A stretch of DNA of 64,000 bases from Paenibacillus sp. DMB20 (GTDB taxonomy: Bacteria > Bacillota > Bacilli > Paenibacillales > Paenibacillaceae): the NCBI RefSeq assembly GCF_000987955.1, contig NZ_LAZU01000025.1, positions 62,001 to 126,000 of the forward strand, written 5' to 3'. The notes under the pieces are model-generated. The model ran no database searches. It was given only the letters and a program-made list of their open reading frames with translations, and was not told the DNA's origin. Both the position numbers and the translations under genes were made by a program. Positions 44,103 through 52,833 of the stretch are shown one piece after another (within the stretch, counting starts at the first letter, position 1; each line of letters starts with the position of its first letter).

Positions 44103-44666
44103 ATGGAACCGACTGTGTGTCCTTGGTGCCAGACAGAAATTGTATGGGACGAGGAAATCGGACCGGAAGAGAACTGTCCGCATTGCGACAATGAATTGAA
44201 AGGCTATCGTACGCTGAACATCGAGCTTGAGGGTGAGAATGGGGAGCTTGACAATGAAGAACATGCTCCCGAAGAGGATGACGAGTATGAAAGCGGCGAT
44301 ATTTTGAATAAACCCTTCTGGGGAATCGGGGATGGCACGGTTCCGGCGATTCGGGTATTGGATAAATACGGCGATGACCATGATCTAATGGCATATGAGG
44401 AATCCGTCGAGAGCGTGCTTGATGATCAGGATGAAACGCCCGAATGCTTCCATTGCCGGGAATATATGATGCTTGCCGGAACGCAGAAGGTGAGCGGTGA
44501 AGCTTTTGAGCCTGCCTTGCCGGCTTCGCTTCAGGCGCCCCTGCTGAAGCCTCCGTTCCATCTGAACGTCTATATCTGTTCGGGATGCTTTCAGGTCCAA
44601 TATACGCTATCGGAAGATGACCGTTTGCGATTGATCAAAGGATTAACGGGAGACCCGGCACAATAA
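44103..44666 (+). CDS. acidic zinc-ribbon protein, conserved unknown
   Basis: A 187-residue cytosolic protein with two or three Cys pairs: CPWCQ and CPHC near the N-terminus (about 6-28, a zinc ribbon), CFHC at about 115 and CSGC near 161. Between them is a very acidic stretch (GENGELDNEEHAPEEDDEYE). The remaining region is unrecognised. It lies 32 bases after the small membrane protein with an AAGGAAAGGG site and is the last gene before a terminator, so it is probably in one operon with DUF350. No function is assigned. Confidence 0.75.
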   Translation: MEPTVCPWCQTEIVWDEEIGPEENCPHCDNELKGYRTLNIELEGENGELDNEEHAPEEDDEYESGDILNKPFWGIGDGTVPAIRVLDKYGDDHDLMAYEESVESVLDDQDETPECFHCREYMMLAGTQKVSGEAFEPALPASLQAPLLKPPFHLNVYICSGCFQVQYTLSEDDRLRLIKGLTGDPAQ

Positions 44667-44674
44667 AATAATGA

Positions 44675-44709
44675 AAAAATGAGCGGCGATGGTGCTGCTC
44701 ATTTTTTTG
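44675..44709 (+). terminator. terminator of the DUF350 operon
   Basis: AAATGAGC pairs with GCTCATTT across a 12-base loop with seven T. Confidence 0.85.
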
Positions 44710-44839
44710 TGCGGAAGCCCTTCCCCAAAGCCTGCGCTGAGGTGTCAGCATTTTTGGTTTTTTAAGGTTATGAACTTATTATCCTTGGGGCAACTTAACT
44801 TTGGAATACAACTCGGCTGCTGAAGGGGGGCGGTTACGC

Positions 44840-46045
44840 ATGAAGCGGCACAGAGACCGCCAAACGGTGCTGCTGCTGGCGGTAAACGGTTTGTTTGTGC
44901 TTGCCGGGGCATTGTCCGGCACTTTTCTGAATGTGTACCTATGGAAGAGCAGGCAGGATTATTTGATGATCGCCTGGTTTACGATGGCGCAGCAGATTGC
45001 GCTCGGGCTGACGTTTTGGATTGCGGGCAAATGGGTGAAGCAGGGCAATAAAATGAACGCGCTGCGGCTGGGCATCGCCGTTTCCGGTTTGTTTTATTTG
45101 TTTGTCCTGGGAGCCGGAAAGAATGCCATTGATTACATTTGGCCGCTCGGTCTGCTGCTTGGATTGTCGCTTGGTTTATTTTGGCTTGCGTTTAATGTAG
45201 TTTATTTTGAAATTACCGATGCGGAGAACCGGGACTGGTTTAACGGATGGGTCGGTCTGCTTGGCTCCATAACCGGCATTGTAGGTCCCTGGGCGTCCGG
45301 CTTGATCATCACTTGGCTGCAGGGAGATCGGGGGTACAGGCTGATTTTTACCATTTCGATGGTTATTTTCGGATGTACCGCGGTCCTCAGCTTTTTTCTG
45401 AAAAAAAGACCTGCCAGCGGTCATTATGAATGGCTTGAAGGGATCCGGCGGCTGAGAGATAAGGACGGGACATGGCGCTCGGCCATAGCCGGCTTAGCCA
45501 TGCAAGGCATACGGGAAGGGGTTTTTTCCTTCTTGATCGCACTTCTTGTCTATACGGCAACGAATCAGGAATCGCGGCTTGGGCAGTTTTTGCTAATTAC
45601 GTCGGCGGTTTCCCTGGTAAGCTACTGGGCGGCCGGGAAGTGGCTGAAGCCGGCATACCGAAGCGCAGGAATGATTGCGGGAGCCGTTATTATGGTCCTT
45701 GTGGTCGTTCCGCTTTTGTGGGACGTGAATTACATGACCTTGCTTGTTCTCGGGATAGGAACCTCATTGTTCATGCCGTTGTTCATGCTTCCCGCGGTCT
45801 CCGTCAGTTTTGATTTGATGGGGACGAGCCGTAAGAATGCGGAAAAAAAGGTAGAGCTTGTCGTCGTCCGGGAAATCAGCCTGATGACCGGAAGAATCGC
45901 AGGCCTGCTTATTTTCATCGCCGTCTTGTCTTTTCGGAAGGACCCGTGGATCTTGACTTTGCTGCTGTTGGTTTTGGGAGCTTCCCCCATCGGAACATGG
46001 TTGTTTTTGCGGAAAATCCTGAACATTCGTCAAACGGCAGCATAA
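44840..46045 (+). CDS. MFS transporter (YqgE/YfkF-like)
   Basis: A 401-residue transporter with about 12 membrane segments. The first helix starts at LLLAVNGLFVLAGALSGTFLNVYLW; the half-domains are separated by a charged loop near residues 195-215 (KKRPASGHYEWLEGIRRLRDKDG). No substrate-specific motif is evident. The start at MKRHRD is preferred because AAGGGGGG precedes it; an earlier in-frame ATG lacks a site. It is monocistronic and ends in a bidirectional terminator. Confidence 0.8.
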   Translation: MKRHRDRQTVLLLAVNGLFVLAGALSGTFLNVYLWKSRQDYLMIAWFTMAQQIALGLTFWIAGKWVKQGNKMNALRLGIAVSGLFYLFVLGAGKNAIDYIWPLGLLLGLSLGLFWLAFNVVYFEITDAENRDWFNGWVGLLGSITGIVGPWASGLIITWLQGDRGYRLIFTISMVIFGCTAVLSFFLKKRPASGHYEWLEGIRRLRDKDGTWRSAIAGLAMQGIREGVFSFLIALLVYTATNQESRLGQFLLITSAVSLVSYWAAGKWLKPAYRSAGMIAGAVIMVLVVVPLLWDVNYMTLLVLGIGTSLFMPLFMLPAVSVSFDLMGTSRKNAEKKVELVVVREISLMTGRIAGLLIFIAVLSFRKDPWILTLLLLVLGASPIGTWLFLRKILNIRQTAA

Positions 46046-46085
46046 ATAAAGCCTCCGCCTTAACCGAAGGCGGGAGGCTTTATTG
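46044..46085. terminator. bidirectional terminator
   Basis: AATAAAGCCTCCGCCTT pairs with AAGGCGGGAGGCTTTATT, flanked by A and T runs on either side; serves convergent genes. Confidence 0.93.
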
Positions 46086-46088
46086 TCT

Positions 46089-47324
46089 TTAGGCCCTAAA
46101 TCCGGGTTGCATGTTAAAGGAACGGGTTAAAGAAAACCATGAAAGTTCCTCGGGCTCGCTTCCTGAAACGGCCTGAGCCAGCAAATCCGCTGCGATCATG
46201 CTATAAACCGTCCCGCTTCCTCCGTAACCCTCAATAAAATAGCTGTGGGGAAACCGCGGATGCCGGCCGATCAATGGAATTCCGTCCCTGGTAAATCCGA
46301 ACAGGCCGCTCCAGCTGTATTCCGCTCTCAGGTTGACCAAACCGGGAAAATGATCGCGAATTTCATTGATGAGCCTTTGACTGTAACCGGCCAGCCGGTC
46401 CTTCGGACGCCCGTTTTTCGGTACAGGCTCGTCCAGGCCGCCTGCGATAATGCGGTTATCCGGCGTCGTGCGCATGTACAGGTAAGGTCTGTTGCTTTCC
46501 CAAACCAAGGCCCTCTCATGCCAGAATGACAAGTCCGCAACCGGCTCGGTCATGATGGCGTAGGTACATTCGAGTGAGGCGGATTTATCCGGCTTCCATT
46601 CCTGCGTTTCGTACCCGAGTGCCCAGATCAACGTATCGGCCCTTACGGAGCCGTGCACCGTCTGAACGCTGACTCCCTTTTCCGAATACTTCACCTGTTT
46701 CGCGCAGCTGTGTTCAAACACCTTAAGCCCTTTGGCTGCAGCGGAGGATAAGAGTGCCAGAGCCAATTTGTACGGATTAACCTCGGCATCGTTTTTCGTA
46801 TATAAAGCTGCCGCACGCGAAAAAGGGAACTTGGATTTAATATGGTCGCGGTCCCAATATTCCACCTCGAAACCGTGGCGGATTAGCGTGTCGTATTCAT
46901 TGCGGATCATTCCCGCATCCTCATCGATCGTCGCGTAGTACAGGCTGCTCCGGCGACGGAAATCCACATCCGAAGGGAGTTCTTCCGCTATGCCGGCCAG
47001 CCGGTTGACCGCATTCGCGCACATGCGGTAAAAGCCGGTGCCTTTTCGTTCCCCGAACCTTCCGATGAGTTCGTTCAAACTGTCGTCGTTCATGAATTGA
47101 AGCAGCCCCGAATTGGCGGAAGTGCTGCCGCAGCCGACCCGTTTTTTTTCCAAAACGGCAACGTCGGCACCTTGCATGGTCAGCACATAGGCTGCAAGAG
47201 CTCCGCTGATGCCGCTTCCGATCACGACAACGTCGCAGCAAATGTCCGCTTCCAATCGGGGGTATTGCGGAATCGTTCCGGCATACAGCGCCTCCCATGG
47301 AGTATGGCCTCCGGTCAGCTTCAT
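46089..47324 (-). CDS. FAD-dependent D-amino-acid-oxidase-type oxidoreductase
   Basis: A 411-residue flavoenzyme of the DAO family. The dinucleotide-binding motif GSGISGALAAYVL lies at about 36-48, followed by VLEKKRVGCGSTSANSG, the usual FAD contact; RTTPDNRIIAGG and the C-terminal GFTRDGIPLIGRHPRFP complete the FAD site. No Rieske domain follows. Substrates could be amino acids, sarcosine-like amines or similar; nothing in the neighbourhood settles it. The start at MKLTGG is set by GGAAGGTGG. It is monocistronic. Confidence 0.85.
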   Translation of the reverse strand: MKLTGGHTPWEALYAGTIPQYPRLEADICCDVVVIGSGISGALAAYVLTMQGADVAVLEKKRVGCGSTSANSGLLQFMNDDSLNELIGRFGERKGTGFYRMCANAVNRLAGIAEELPSDVDFRRRSSLYYATIDEDAGMIRNEYDTLIRHGFEVEYWDRDHIKSKFPFSRAAALYTKNDAEVNPYKLALALLSSAAAKGLKVFEHSCAKQVKYSEKGVSVQTVHGSVRADTLIWALGYETQEWKPDKSASLECTYAIMTEPVADLSFWHERALVWESNRPYLYMRTTPDNRIIAGGLDEPVPKNGRPKDRLAGYSQRLINEIRDHFPGLVNLRAEYSWSGLFGFTRDGIPLIGRHPRFPHSYFIEGYGGSGTVYSMIAADLLAQAVSGSEPEELSWFSLTRSFNMQPGFRA

Positions 47325-47460
47325 AAATGAAACCACCTTCCTGTTAAAAAACGTTGCCCAAGCGATGAAAGGCTGCGTTTTATGAAATCGAAATCGGACT
47401 CTTTTCAGTATGATCCATCTCACGACATTTATTGCGCCACATACAATTCGTCGATCTAGC

Positions 47461-47469
47461 CATACTATA
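47461..47469 (+). promoter_or_regulatory. possible sporulation (sigma-K/E) -10 element
   Basis: CATACTATA fits the CATANNNTA -10 of sigma-K, 93 bases before a coat-F-like gene; a CATACAAT at 47440-47447 fits sigma-E. Neither -35 is convincing. Confidence 0.35.
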
Positions 47470-47553
47470 AAGGCCGTTCGAAGGCCGAGTTACCCGGCCG
47501 CAGATTTTTGAACACCATTTTATGCAGCTAAACCGGAAAGGGGTTGACGAACA

Positions 47554-47790
47554 ATGCCTTCAGATCAGCAAATGAAGCCTTTAACTTCGAAGGAACTGGA
47601 TTACATCGTCGATTGCGTATCCAACGAAAGCGCGCTTGCCAAGCATTGCGCCGCAGCGGCCGCGTCCATCCAAAATCTGTCCGTACAGCAGGCGCTCCTC
47701 GGGTTCATGCAAAAGCATGAGAGCCATATGGACATGCTCGTTCAATCGCTTCAAAGCCATCAAAACATCGCGCCGACGCAATCCCATTAA
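47554..47790 (+). CDS. small helical protein, coat-F-like half
   Basis: A 78-residue helical protein (SKELDYIVDCVSNESALAKHCAAAA, then helix with HESHMDMLVQSL). The two helices resemble one half of the ferritin-like Coat F domain. It sits 18 bases before a second gene with a full coat-F-like helix pair, so both probably act together in the spore coat. The start follows AAAGGGG with a 10-base spacing. Sporulation control is suggested by a CATANNNTA box upstream. Confidence 0.65.
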   Translation: MPSDQQMKPLTSKELDYIVDCVSNESALAKHCAAAAASIQNLSVQQALLGFMQKHESHMDMLVQSLQSHQNIAPTQSH

Positions 47791-47808
47791 GCATAAAGGA
47801 GGAAGCTT

Positions 47809-48192
47809 ATGATGCCAGCCCAAAACGGGAACACCTTCCTGCCGGAAGAGGATATGCTGAATACGATCCTGAACGAATTAAAACGTACCGTGCGTGAATA
47901 TACGACAGCGACAACCGAATCCTCCTGCCCGGACGTGCGAAGCATGTTTACGACTCTAACCTCGGAAACTCTGAAAATGCAGGGCGAAATGTATCAGCTG
48001 ATTGAGCAAAATAAACAATATCCTTCCGCCGTGCCCCATGCCATGAAGAGTGACGTGCAGAAGCAGCTGCAGGAAATACAAAAAAACAATCAAAAAACCC
48101 GTGAATTCACCGGTCAAAAAACAGCGGGACTCGGAGCTTATTCGCACGCCCCAAACGTGCCCGAGCATCGTCCGAATGTTCCCGCACAATAA
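47809..48192 (+). CDS. spore coat protein, Coat F domain
   Basis: A 127-residue protein. Residues 10-75 match the Coat F domain: EEDMLNTILNELKRTVREYTTATTESS then MFTTLTSETLKMQGEMYQLIEQNKQY. The tail is disordered, rich in Gln, Asn and Pro (PNVPEHRPNVP). The ATG follows AAAGGAGGAAGCTT. It forms a two-gene operon with the small helical protein and ends at a strong terminator. Location at the forespore surface is inferred from the family. Confidence 0.8.
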   Translation: MMPAQNGNTFLPEEDMLNTILNELKRTVREYTTATTESSCPDVRSMFTTLTSETLKMQGEMYQLIEQNKQYPSAVPHAMKSDVQKQLQEIQKNNQKTREFTGQKTAGLGAYSHAPNVPEHRPNVPAQ

Positions 48193-48230
48193 TATTAACC
48201 ACGGGTGAGCCCGCTCTGAAACGATCAATC

Positions 48231-48283
48231 CAAAAACCGAAGGCTTTTCCCGCCAAATGCCGCGAAAAGCCTTCGGTTTTTTC
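48231..48283 (+). terminator. terminator of the coat operon
   Basis: AAAACCGAAGGCTTTTC pairs with GAAAAGCCTTCGGTTTT around a loop, followed by T residues. Confidence 0.93.
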
Positions 48284-48382
48284 TTTGCACAGAGTGCATG
48301 AATTATTGTAATATAGGTATTAATCTCTTTACAGGAACCCGGCTTTGGCCGTCTGCCTGAATTAAGCGCTGGAGGAAAACCC

Positions 48383-48883
48383 ATGGAAGAGCTAAGCGAA
48401 CTGAAATTGAAAGTGCTTGACCTGTTGAAAGAGGATGCGAGAAGATCTCCGGCTCTTTTGTCTACACTGCTCGGTGTAGAGGAAGCCGAAGTGAAAACCG
48501 CGATTTCGGAGCTGGAAAACGACCATGTTATCGTGAAGTATGCAACGGTCGTGAACTGGGGAAAAGTGGAAGAAGACAAGGTTACCGCACTGATCGAGGT
48601 GCAGATCACTCCGGAACGGGGAAGAGGATTTGAGGGAATTGCCGAAAGAATCTATCTTTTCCCGCAGGTGAAATCGGTATACCTGATGTCTGGCGCCTAT
48701 GATCTGCTTGTGGAAGTGGAAGGCCGTACTTTAAGAGAGGTCGCGAATTTCGTGTCGGAGAAGCTGTCCCCGATTGATTCGGTATTGTCAACCAAAACCA
48801 ACTTTATTTTGAAAAAATATAAACAAGACGGGATTATTTATGAAGAACGCGAAGAAGACAATCGTCTCCTGATCTCGCCGTAA
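48383..48883 (+). CDS. Lrp/AsnC-family transcriptional regulator (AlaR-like)
   Basis: A 166-residue regulator. An N-terminal winged helix-turn-helix (about 5-60: LKLKVLDLLKEDARRSPALLSTLLG) is followed by an RAM/AsnC effector domain (about 65-145: VTALIEVQITPERGRG, VYLMSGAYDLLVEVEG). It is 14 bases upstream of an aminotransferase gene, as in Bacillus subtilis yugG (alaR)-yugH (alaT), where it controls alanine synthesis. The start follows GCTGGAGGAAAACCC. A role in sensing alanine or related amino acids is inferred. Confidence 0.85.
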   Translation: MEELSELKLKVLDLLKEDARRSPALLSTLLGVEEAEVKTAISELENDHVIVKYATVVNWGKVEEDKVTALIEVQITPERGRGFEGIAERIYLFPQVKSVYLMSGAYDLLVEVEGRTLREVANFVSEKLSPIDSVLSTKTNFILKKYKQDGIIYEEREEDNRLLISP

Positions 48884-48896
48884 AGGAAGAGTGTGT

Positions 48897-50102
48897 ATGA
48901 TTGTGAAACAAGAACAACTAACAGAAAACAACAGGAAACCGATGAGTTCCTATCTGGCACCTTTGGTCAGGGATATACAGCCATCCGGAATTCGGAAGTT
49001 TTTCGATCTGGTCAGTGCGAATAAAGATATTATTACCTTGGGCGTGGGCGAGCCTGATTTTGTGACTCCTTGGCATATTCGCGAAGCTTGCGTATATTCC
49101 CTTGAGCGCGGTTTTACGCGGTACACGTCGAATGCCGGGATGCCGGAGCTGCGGGAAGCCATTGCCCGTTATCTCCATGACAGCTTTCATCTATCCTATG
49201 ACCCGAAGGATGAAATCATGGTGACCGTAGGAGGCAGCGAAGCGATCGACCTGGCTCTCCGGGCCTTGATCGTTCCGGGGGATGAGATTTTGGTTCCCGA
49301 ACCGAGTTATATATCCTATACCCCTATCACCTCCATTAGCGGAGGCGTGGCTGTTGGAATCGAGACCACGGCCGAGAATCAATTCAAGCTGACGGCGGAA
49401 GCGCTGGAAGCCAGCATCACCCCAAGATCCAAAGTATTGATTCTTTGCTACCCGAGCAATCCGACCGGGGCCATCATGACTTACGAGGACTGGCTTCCGA
49501 TTGCCAAGGTTGTGGAGAAACACGATCTGATCGTGATTTCCGACGAAATTTACGCTGAATTAACCTATGAAGGAAAGCACGTAAGCTTTGCGTCCGTTCC
49601 CGGCATGAAGGACCGCACGATATTGGTAAGCGGCTTTTCCAAAGCTTTTTCGATGACCGGCTGGAGAATGGGATATACGTGTGCCCATCCGGAACTGCTC
49701 AGCGCCATGCTTAAGATCCATCAGTACACCGTGATGTGTGCCCCGGCTATGGGTCAGGTCGCCGCGCTTGAGGCGCTCACAAACGGCATGGAGGAGAAAG
49801 ACCGCATGATGGAGTCGTACAACCAGCGCCGCCGCCTTATCGTACAGGGACTGTGCGATATCGGGCTGGAATGCCATGAACCGCATGGAGCGTTTTACGC
49901 CTTTCCAAGCATCAAGCGCACCGGTTTGACTTCGGATGAGTTTGCCCAGCGGCTGCTCACGGAGGCGAAGGTTGCAGCCGTTCCGGGATCGGTATTCGGT
50001 CTTGGCGGCGAAGGCTTTATCCGCTGCTCCTACGCCACTTCGATTTCCCAGCTTAATGAAGCTTTGGATCGGATGGGCAATTTTGTTCGGAAATTAACTT
50101 AA
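48897..50102 (+). CDS. class I aminotransferase (AlaT-like)
   Basis: A 401-residue PLP aminotransferase. Signature blocks are GEPDFVTPWHI, SNAGMPELREAIARYL, GGSEAIDLALRALI, CYPSNPTGAIM, ISDEIYAELTYEG and the PLP Lys in SGFSKAFSMTGWRMGY. It is most like the AlaT/YugH group for alanine synthesis from pyruvate and glutamate. The ATG at 48897 lies behind AAAGGAAGA. It forms an operon with the Lrp-type regulator 14 bases upstream, supporting an alanine or related transaminase. Substrate is inferred from synteny. Confidence 0.88.
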   Translation: MIVKQEQLTENNRKPMSSYLAPLVRDIQPSGIRKFFDLVSANKDIITLGVGEPDFVTPWHIREACVYSLERGFTRYTSNAGMPELREAIARYLHDSFHLSYDPKDEIMVTVGGSEAIDLALRALIVPGDEILVPEPSYISYTPITSISGGVAVGIETTAENQFKLTAEALEASITPRSKVLILCYPSNPTGAIMTYEDWLPIAKVVEKHDLIVISDEIYAELTYEGKHVSFASVPGMKDRTILVSGFSKAFSMTGWRMGYTCAHPELLSAMLKIHQYTVMCAPAMGQVAALEALTNGMEEKDRMMESYNQRRRLIVQGLCDIGLECHEPHGAFYAFPSIKRTGLTSDEFAQRLLTEAKVAAVPGSVFGLGGEGFIRCSYATSISQLNEALDRMGNFVRKLT

Positions 50103-50146
50103 AAAGAAGATAGTTGATCCATTTCCTTAATTAACAAAAAATTTAC

Positions 50147-50174
50147 TTTTCATTACAAAGAACTGTGTTATAAT
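50147..50174 (+). promoter_or_regulatory. promoter of the Spo0E-like gene
   Basis: Consensus TATAAT (50169-50174) with TTTTCA 16 bases upstream. Confidence 0.5.
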
Positions 50175-50219
50175 TTTATTTTGGGAGCATTAATATGTCT
50201 AATCCAAGGAGGGATGGCA

Positions 50220-50483
50220 GTGTTTTGCGATTATGAATTGTCGCCATATCGCGGTGATATTTCAGCTGAAACCGATGATCACGATAAATGGTCTATTAAT
50301 TCTGCCAGAACCACTCCGGAAGACATTTCCTTGGAAGAGGAAATTCACATGCTCCGTCGCAAGATGGAACAAATATTTTTGCAAGAGCAGTCTTTCACTT
50401 CCGAGATCGTCATTGAAATCAGCAGCCTGCTGGATTTAAAGATCAATGAATATATGAAGGCACATCCCAAAAAGAAATTATAA
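50220..50483 (+). CDS. Spo0E-like aspartyl-phosphate phosphatase
   Basis: An 87-residue protein. The conserved core is helix-loop-helix: LEEEIHMLRRKMEQIFLQE then IEISSLLDLKINEYM, the S-x-x-L-D signature of Spo0E-type proteins that dephosphorylate Spo0A~P. The start is GTG 50220, six bases after AAGGAGGG; the ATG at 50214 is too close to the site. An extended N-terminus (YELSPYRGDISAETDD) is acidic and unrelated. It is monocistronic with a terminator. In spore-formers it delays sporulation. Confidence 0.82.
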   Translation: MFCDYELSPYRGDISAETDDHDKWSINSARTTPEDISLEEEIHMLRRKMEQIFLQEQSFTSEIVIEISSLLDLKINEYMKAHPKKKL

Positions 50484-50495
50484 CACGTCCATTCA

Positions 50496-50522
50496 GGAGA
50501 CCCGGTGCGGGTCTCTTTTTTG
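50496..50522 (+). terminator. terminator of the Spo0E-like gene
   Basis: GAGACCC-GGTGC-GGGTCTC and six T. Confidence 0.92.
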
Positions 50523-50684
50523 TTTCCGGTGCCCGCAGATTAAGAAGTTTCCGTGAATGAGTTCGCATGAAAGCGGGCATGCTGTCCGATGCATCCGGGC
50601 AGCGAGTTATGTTATCATGGGACATGATTCATAATAAGTCCGACTCCGGTGTACGGGGGAGGACTGTGAAGTGGAGGAATGGAA

Positions 50685-51245
50685 ATGAAGGTCTATACGA
50701 AGACCGGGGATGCCGGGAAAACGTCGATTATCGGGGGCAGGGTGCCCAAAGACGATGACCGTATCGAAGCCTACGGTACGATAGATGAACTGAACAGCTT
50801 TACGGGACAGGCTGTTTATTTGGCCGAGCAGAGCGGATTTGACGAACTGGCGGAACAGCTGATTCAGATCCAGCACGAATTGTTCGATTGCGGTTCCGAC
50901 CTTGCCTATGCAAGACATAAAGAAGATAAGTATAAGACAAGCGCCGAGTTGGTTGAACGGCTTGAGTCATGGATGGATGCCTTTGAAGCGGAGAACCCGC
51001 CGCTGGAGCGGTTTATTCTGCCTGGAGGCAGTCCGCTGTCATGCGCCCTCCATGTGTGCCGGACCGTTTGCAGACGCGCCGAACGGCTGACGGTTACGCT
51101 TGGACGCGATCGGGAGATCAACTTGGAGGTTCTGCGGTACTTAAACCGGCTTTCGGATTATTTCTTCGTGACGGCAAGAGCGGCTAATGTCCGGACCGGC
51201 GTGCCGGATGTGGAATATGTGCGCAGCGGAAAGGTGTTTCGGTAA
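50685..51245 (+). CDS. ATP:cob(I)alamin adenosyltransferase, PduO type
   Basis: Forms adenosylcobalamin from cob(I)alamin and ATP. The 186-residue protein has the N-terminal KVYTKTGDAGKTSIIGG, DRIEAYGTIDELNS and the C-terminal RAERL and NRLSDYFFVTAR blocks of the PduO/YvqK family. The ATG at 50685 is chosen because GGAGGA lies six bases upstream, while it touches the earlier ATG. The next gene starts three bases after the stop, so they share a transcript. Confidence 0.93.
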   Translation: MKVYTKTGDAGKTSIIGGRVPKDDDRIEAYGTIDELNSFTGQAVYLAEQSGFDELAEQLIQIQHELFDCGSDLAYARHKEDKYKTSAELVERLESWMDAFEAENPPLERFILPGGSPLSCALHVCRTVCRRAERLTVTLGRDREINLEVLRYLNRLSDYFFVTARAANVRTGVPDVEYVRSGKVFR

Positions 51246-51248
51246 TTC

Positions 51249-52217
51249 ATGACACGGTATTACCCGCCCATTACGTACCGGGTCCAGGAAAATGAGGACG
51301 GGATGCTGTTAAAGACCGTTTTGCAAAAAAGGATGGGGATATCCCGGAAGCTCCTGTCCCGGCTCAAGCTGACCGAGCATGGAATTATGCTCAACGGCGA
51401 GAGGGTCTACATCAGCGTAAACGTCAAACCCGGGGATTTGATCGAAATCCGCATGGAGCAGGAGCGGTCGGACGATATTTTGCCCCAGCCGATGGCGCTC
51501 GATATTTTGTATGAGGATGATACCCTGCTTGTGGTCAATAAACCGGCGGGCATTATCGTGCATCCGACCCATGGGCACTATACGGATACCTTGGCTAACG
51601 GGATCGTCCATTATTGGGCACAGCAGGGATGGAGTTACCGGTTCCGGGCGGTGCACCGGCTGGACCAGGAAACGTCGGGCGTGCTTTGCATAGCCAAAAA
51701 CCCGTATATCCACCAGCACGTGTCCGAGCAAATGATTGCGGGCACGGTGGATAAGCGATATGTCGCTCTGGTGCACGGCATTCCCTTTCCCGCCGAAGGC
51801 GATATAGACGAGCCGATCGACCGGGACCCGCAGGAGCCGCACCGCCGGATCGTTACGCCGGAAGGCTACCCGTCGTTGACCCGTTATAAGGTCCGTGTCG
51901 CTTATGCCGGAGCATCGCTGGTGGAGCTTAAGCTGGAGACCGGCCGCACCCATCAAATCCGCGTACATATGAGCAGCTTGGGGCATCCCCTGATCGGGGA
52001 TAAAATGTATGGGCATCCCGCAATCCGGCCGGGCATGGAGGAATCGACGGCTACCCGCTTGGACCGGGAGATAGATCGCCAGGCGCTTCATGCGGAGCGG
52101 CTGACGATCGTCCATCCCATGCGGGGGGAACCGATGACCTTTGCGGCCCCCATGCCGGAGGATATGAGGAAGCTGCAAGCGGTATTGCAAGAACAATCAA
52201 CGTTTACTAATGATTAA
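51249..52217 (+). CDS. RluA-family pseudouridine synthase
   Basis: A 322-residue pseudouridine synthase. An S4-like RNA-binding segment (about 20-70, SRKLLSRLKLTEHGIMLNG) precedes the catalytic domain with HRLDQETSG, Asp about 143, NKPAGIIVHPT and the C-terminal ETGRTHQIRVHMSSLGHPLIGD. It may modify rRNA or tRNA; the exact uridine is not predictable. It follows the cobalamin gene by three bases. Bacillus relatives include YjbO, YlyB and YhcT. Confidence 0.92.
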   Translation: MTRYYPPITYRVQENEDGMLLKTVLQKRMGISRKLLSRLKLTEHGIMLNGERVYISVNVKPGDLIEIRMEQERSDDILPQPMALDILYEDDTLLVVNKPAGIIVHPTHGHYTDTLANGIVHYWAQQGWSYRFRAVHRLDQETSGVLCIAKNPYIHQHVSEQMIAGTVDKRYVALVHGIPFPAEGDIDEPIDRDPQEPHRRIVTPEGYPSLTRYKVRVAYAGASLVELKLETGRTHQIRVHMSSLGHPLIGDKMYGHPAIRPGMEESTATRLDREIDRQALHAERLTIVHPMRGEPMTFAAPMPEDMRKLQAVLQEQSTFTND

Positions 52218-52236
52218 AGTTTAGGAGAGTTGAACC

Positions 52237-52599
52237 ATGGCCCGTTTGAAAGTATATCAATATCCCAAATGCGGTACGTGCAGAAATGCGGTGAAATGGC
52301 TGCAAAATGAAGGGCATGAACTGGAGCTGCAGCATATTAAAGAGAACCCGCCGACCATCGGGGAGCTTAGAGAACTGCATCGCAACAGCGGACTTGAGCT
52401 GAAGAAATTTTTCAACACGAGCGGCGAGGTCTACAAGGAGCTTGGGCTGAAGGACAAGCTTCCCGGCATGCCGGAGGAGGATCAGCTCAAGCTGCTGTCC
52501 TCGAACGGGATGCTGATCAAACGTCCGATCGTTACGGACGGAAAGCGCGTGACCGTGGGTTTTAAGGAAGAGACGTACAGCGAAGCGTGGAAGGCATAG
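52237..52599 (+). CDS. ArsC/Spx-family thioredoxin-fold protein (YusI-like)
   Basis: A 120-residue protein of the ArsC-like family. The N-terminal YPKCGTCRNAVKWL holds a CxxC in place of the single catalytic Cys of arsenate reductases, as in Spx, MgsR and YusI; the arsenate-binding Arg triad is not all evident, but the RP in IKRPIVTDGKRVTVGF is the family's cis-Pro loop. It is 19 bases after the pseudouridine synthase and ends the operon at a strong terminator. It could be a redox protein or a Spx-like regulator; it is more similar to YusI than to Spx. Confidence 0.85.
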   Translation: MARLKVYQYPKCGTCRNAVKWLQNEGHELELQHIKENPPTIGELRELHRNSGLELKKFFNTSGEVYKELGLKDKLPGMPEEDQLKLLSSNGMLIKRPIVTDGKRVTVGFKEETYSEAWKA

Positions 52600-52675
52600 A
52601 AGCCCGTGAATGCGAAGCGCTGCATCATGGGAAGCGACGGATATCATGATCGCGCCGAAACTTTGCAGAGAACCA

Positions 52676-52720
52676 AAAAGAGATCCCTTGGGTCGACAGA
52701 CCTTAGGGATCTCTTTTTTT
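52676..52720 (+). terminator. terminator of the cobalamin-rluA-arsC operon
   Basis: AAAAAGAGATCCCTTGGGTC pairs with GACCTTAGGGATCTCTTTTT, with further T residues; it directly abuts the inverted repeat copy B. Confidence 0.94.
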
Positions 52721-52833
52721 AAGATATAAGAAGTATAAGTTTCGGAGACGAGGCTTCCTTATATCGCAAGAAAAACTACTTCCAAACGTGGTCTGTCTTC
52801 TGTGAAGTACGTCGATAGACGTTTTTCTTAAAA
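52721..52833 (-). repeat. two-hairpin dispersed repeat, copy B (inverted)
   Basis: The reverse complement of this stretch aligns over its whole length with copies A and C, keeping the AAGAAAAAC/GTTTTTCTT arms and, in part, the second arm pair (GATATAAGGA/TCTTATATC). It lies between a terminator and the ABC importer genes. Confidence 0.8.
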
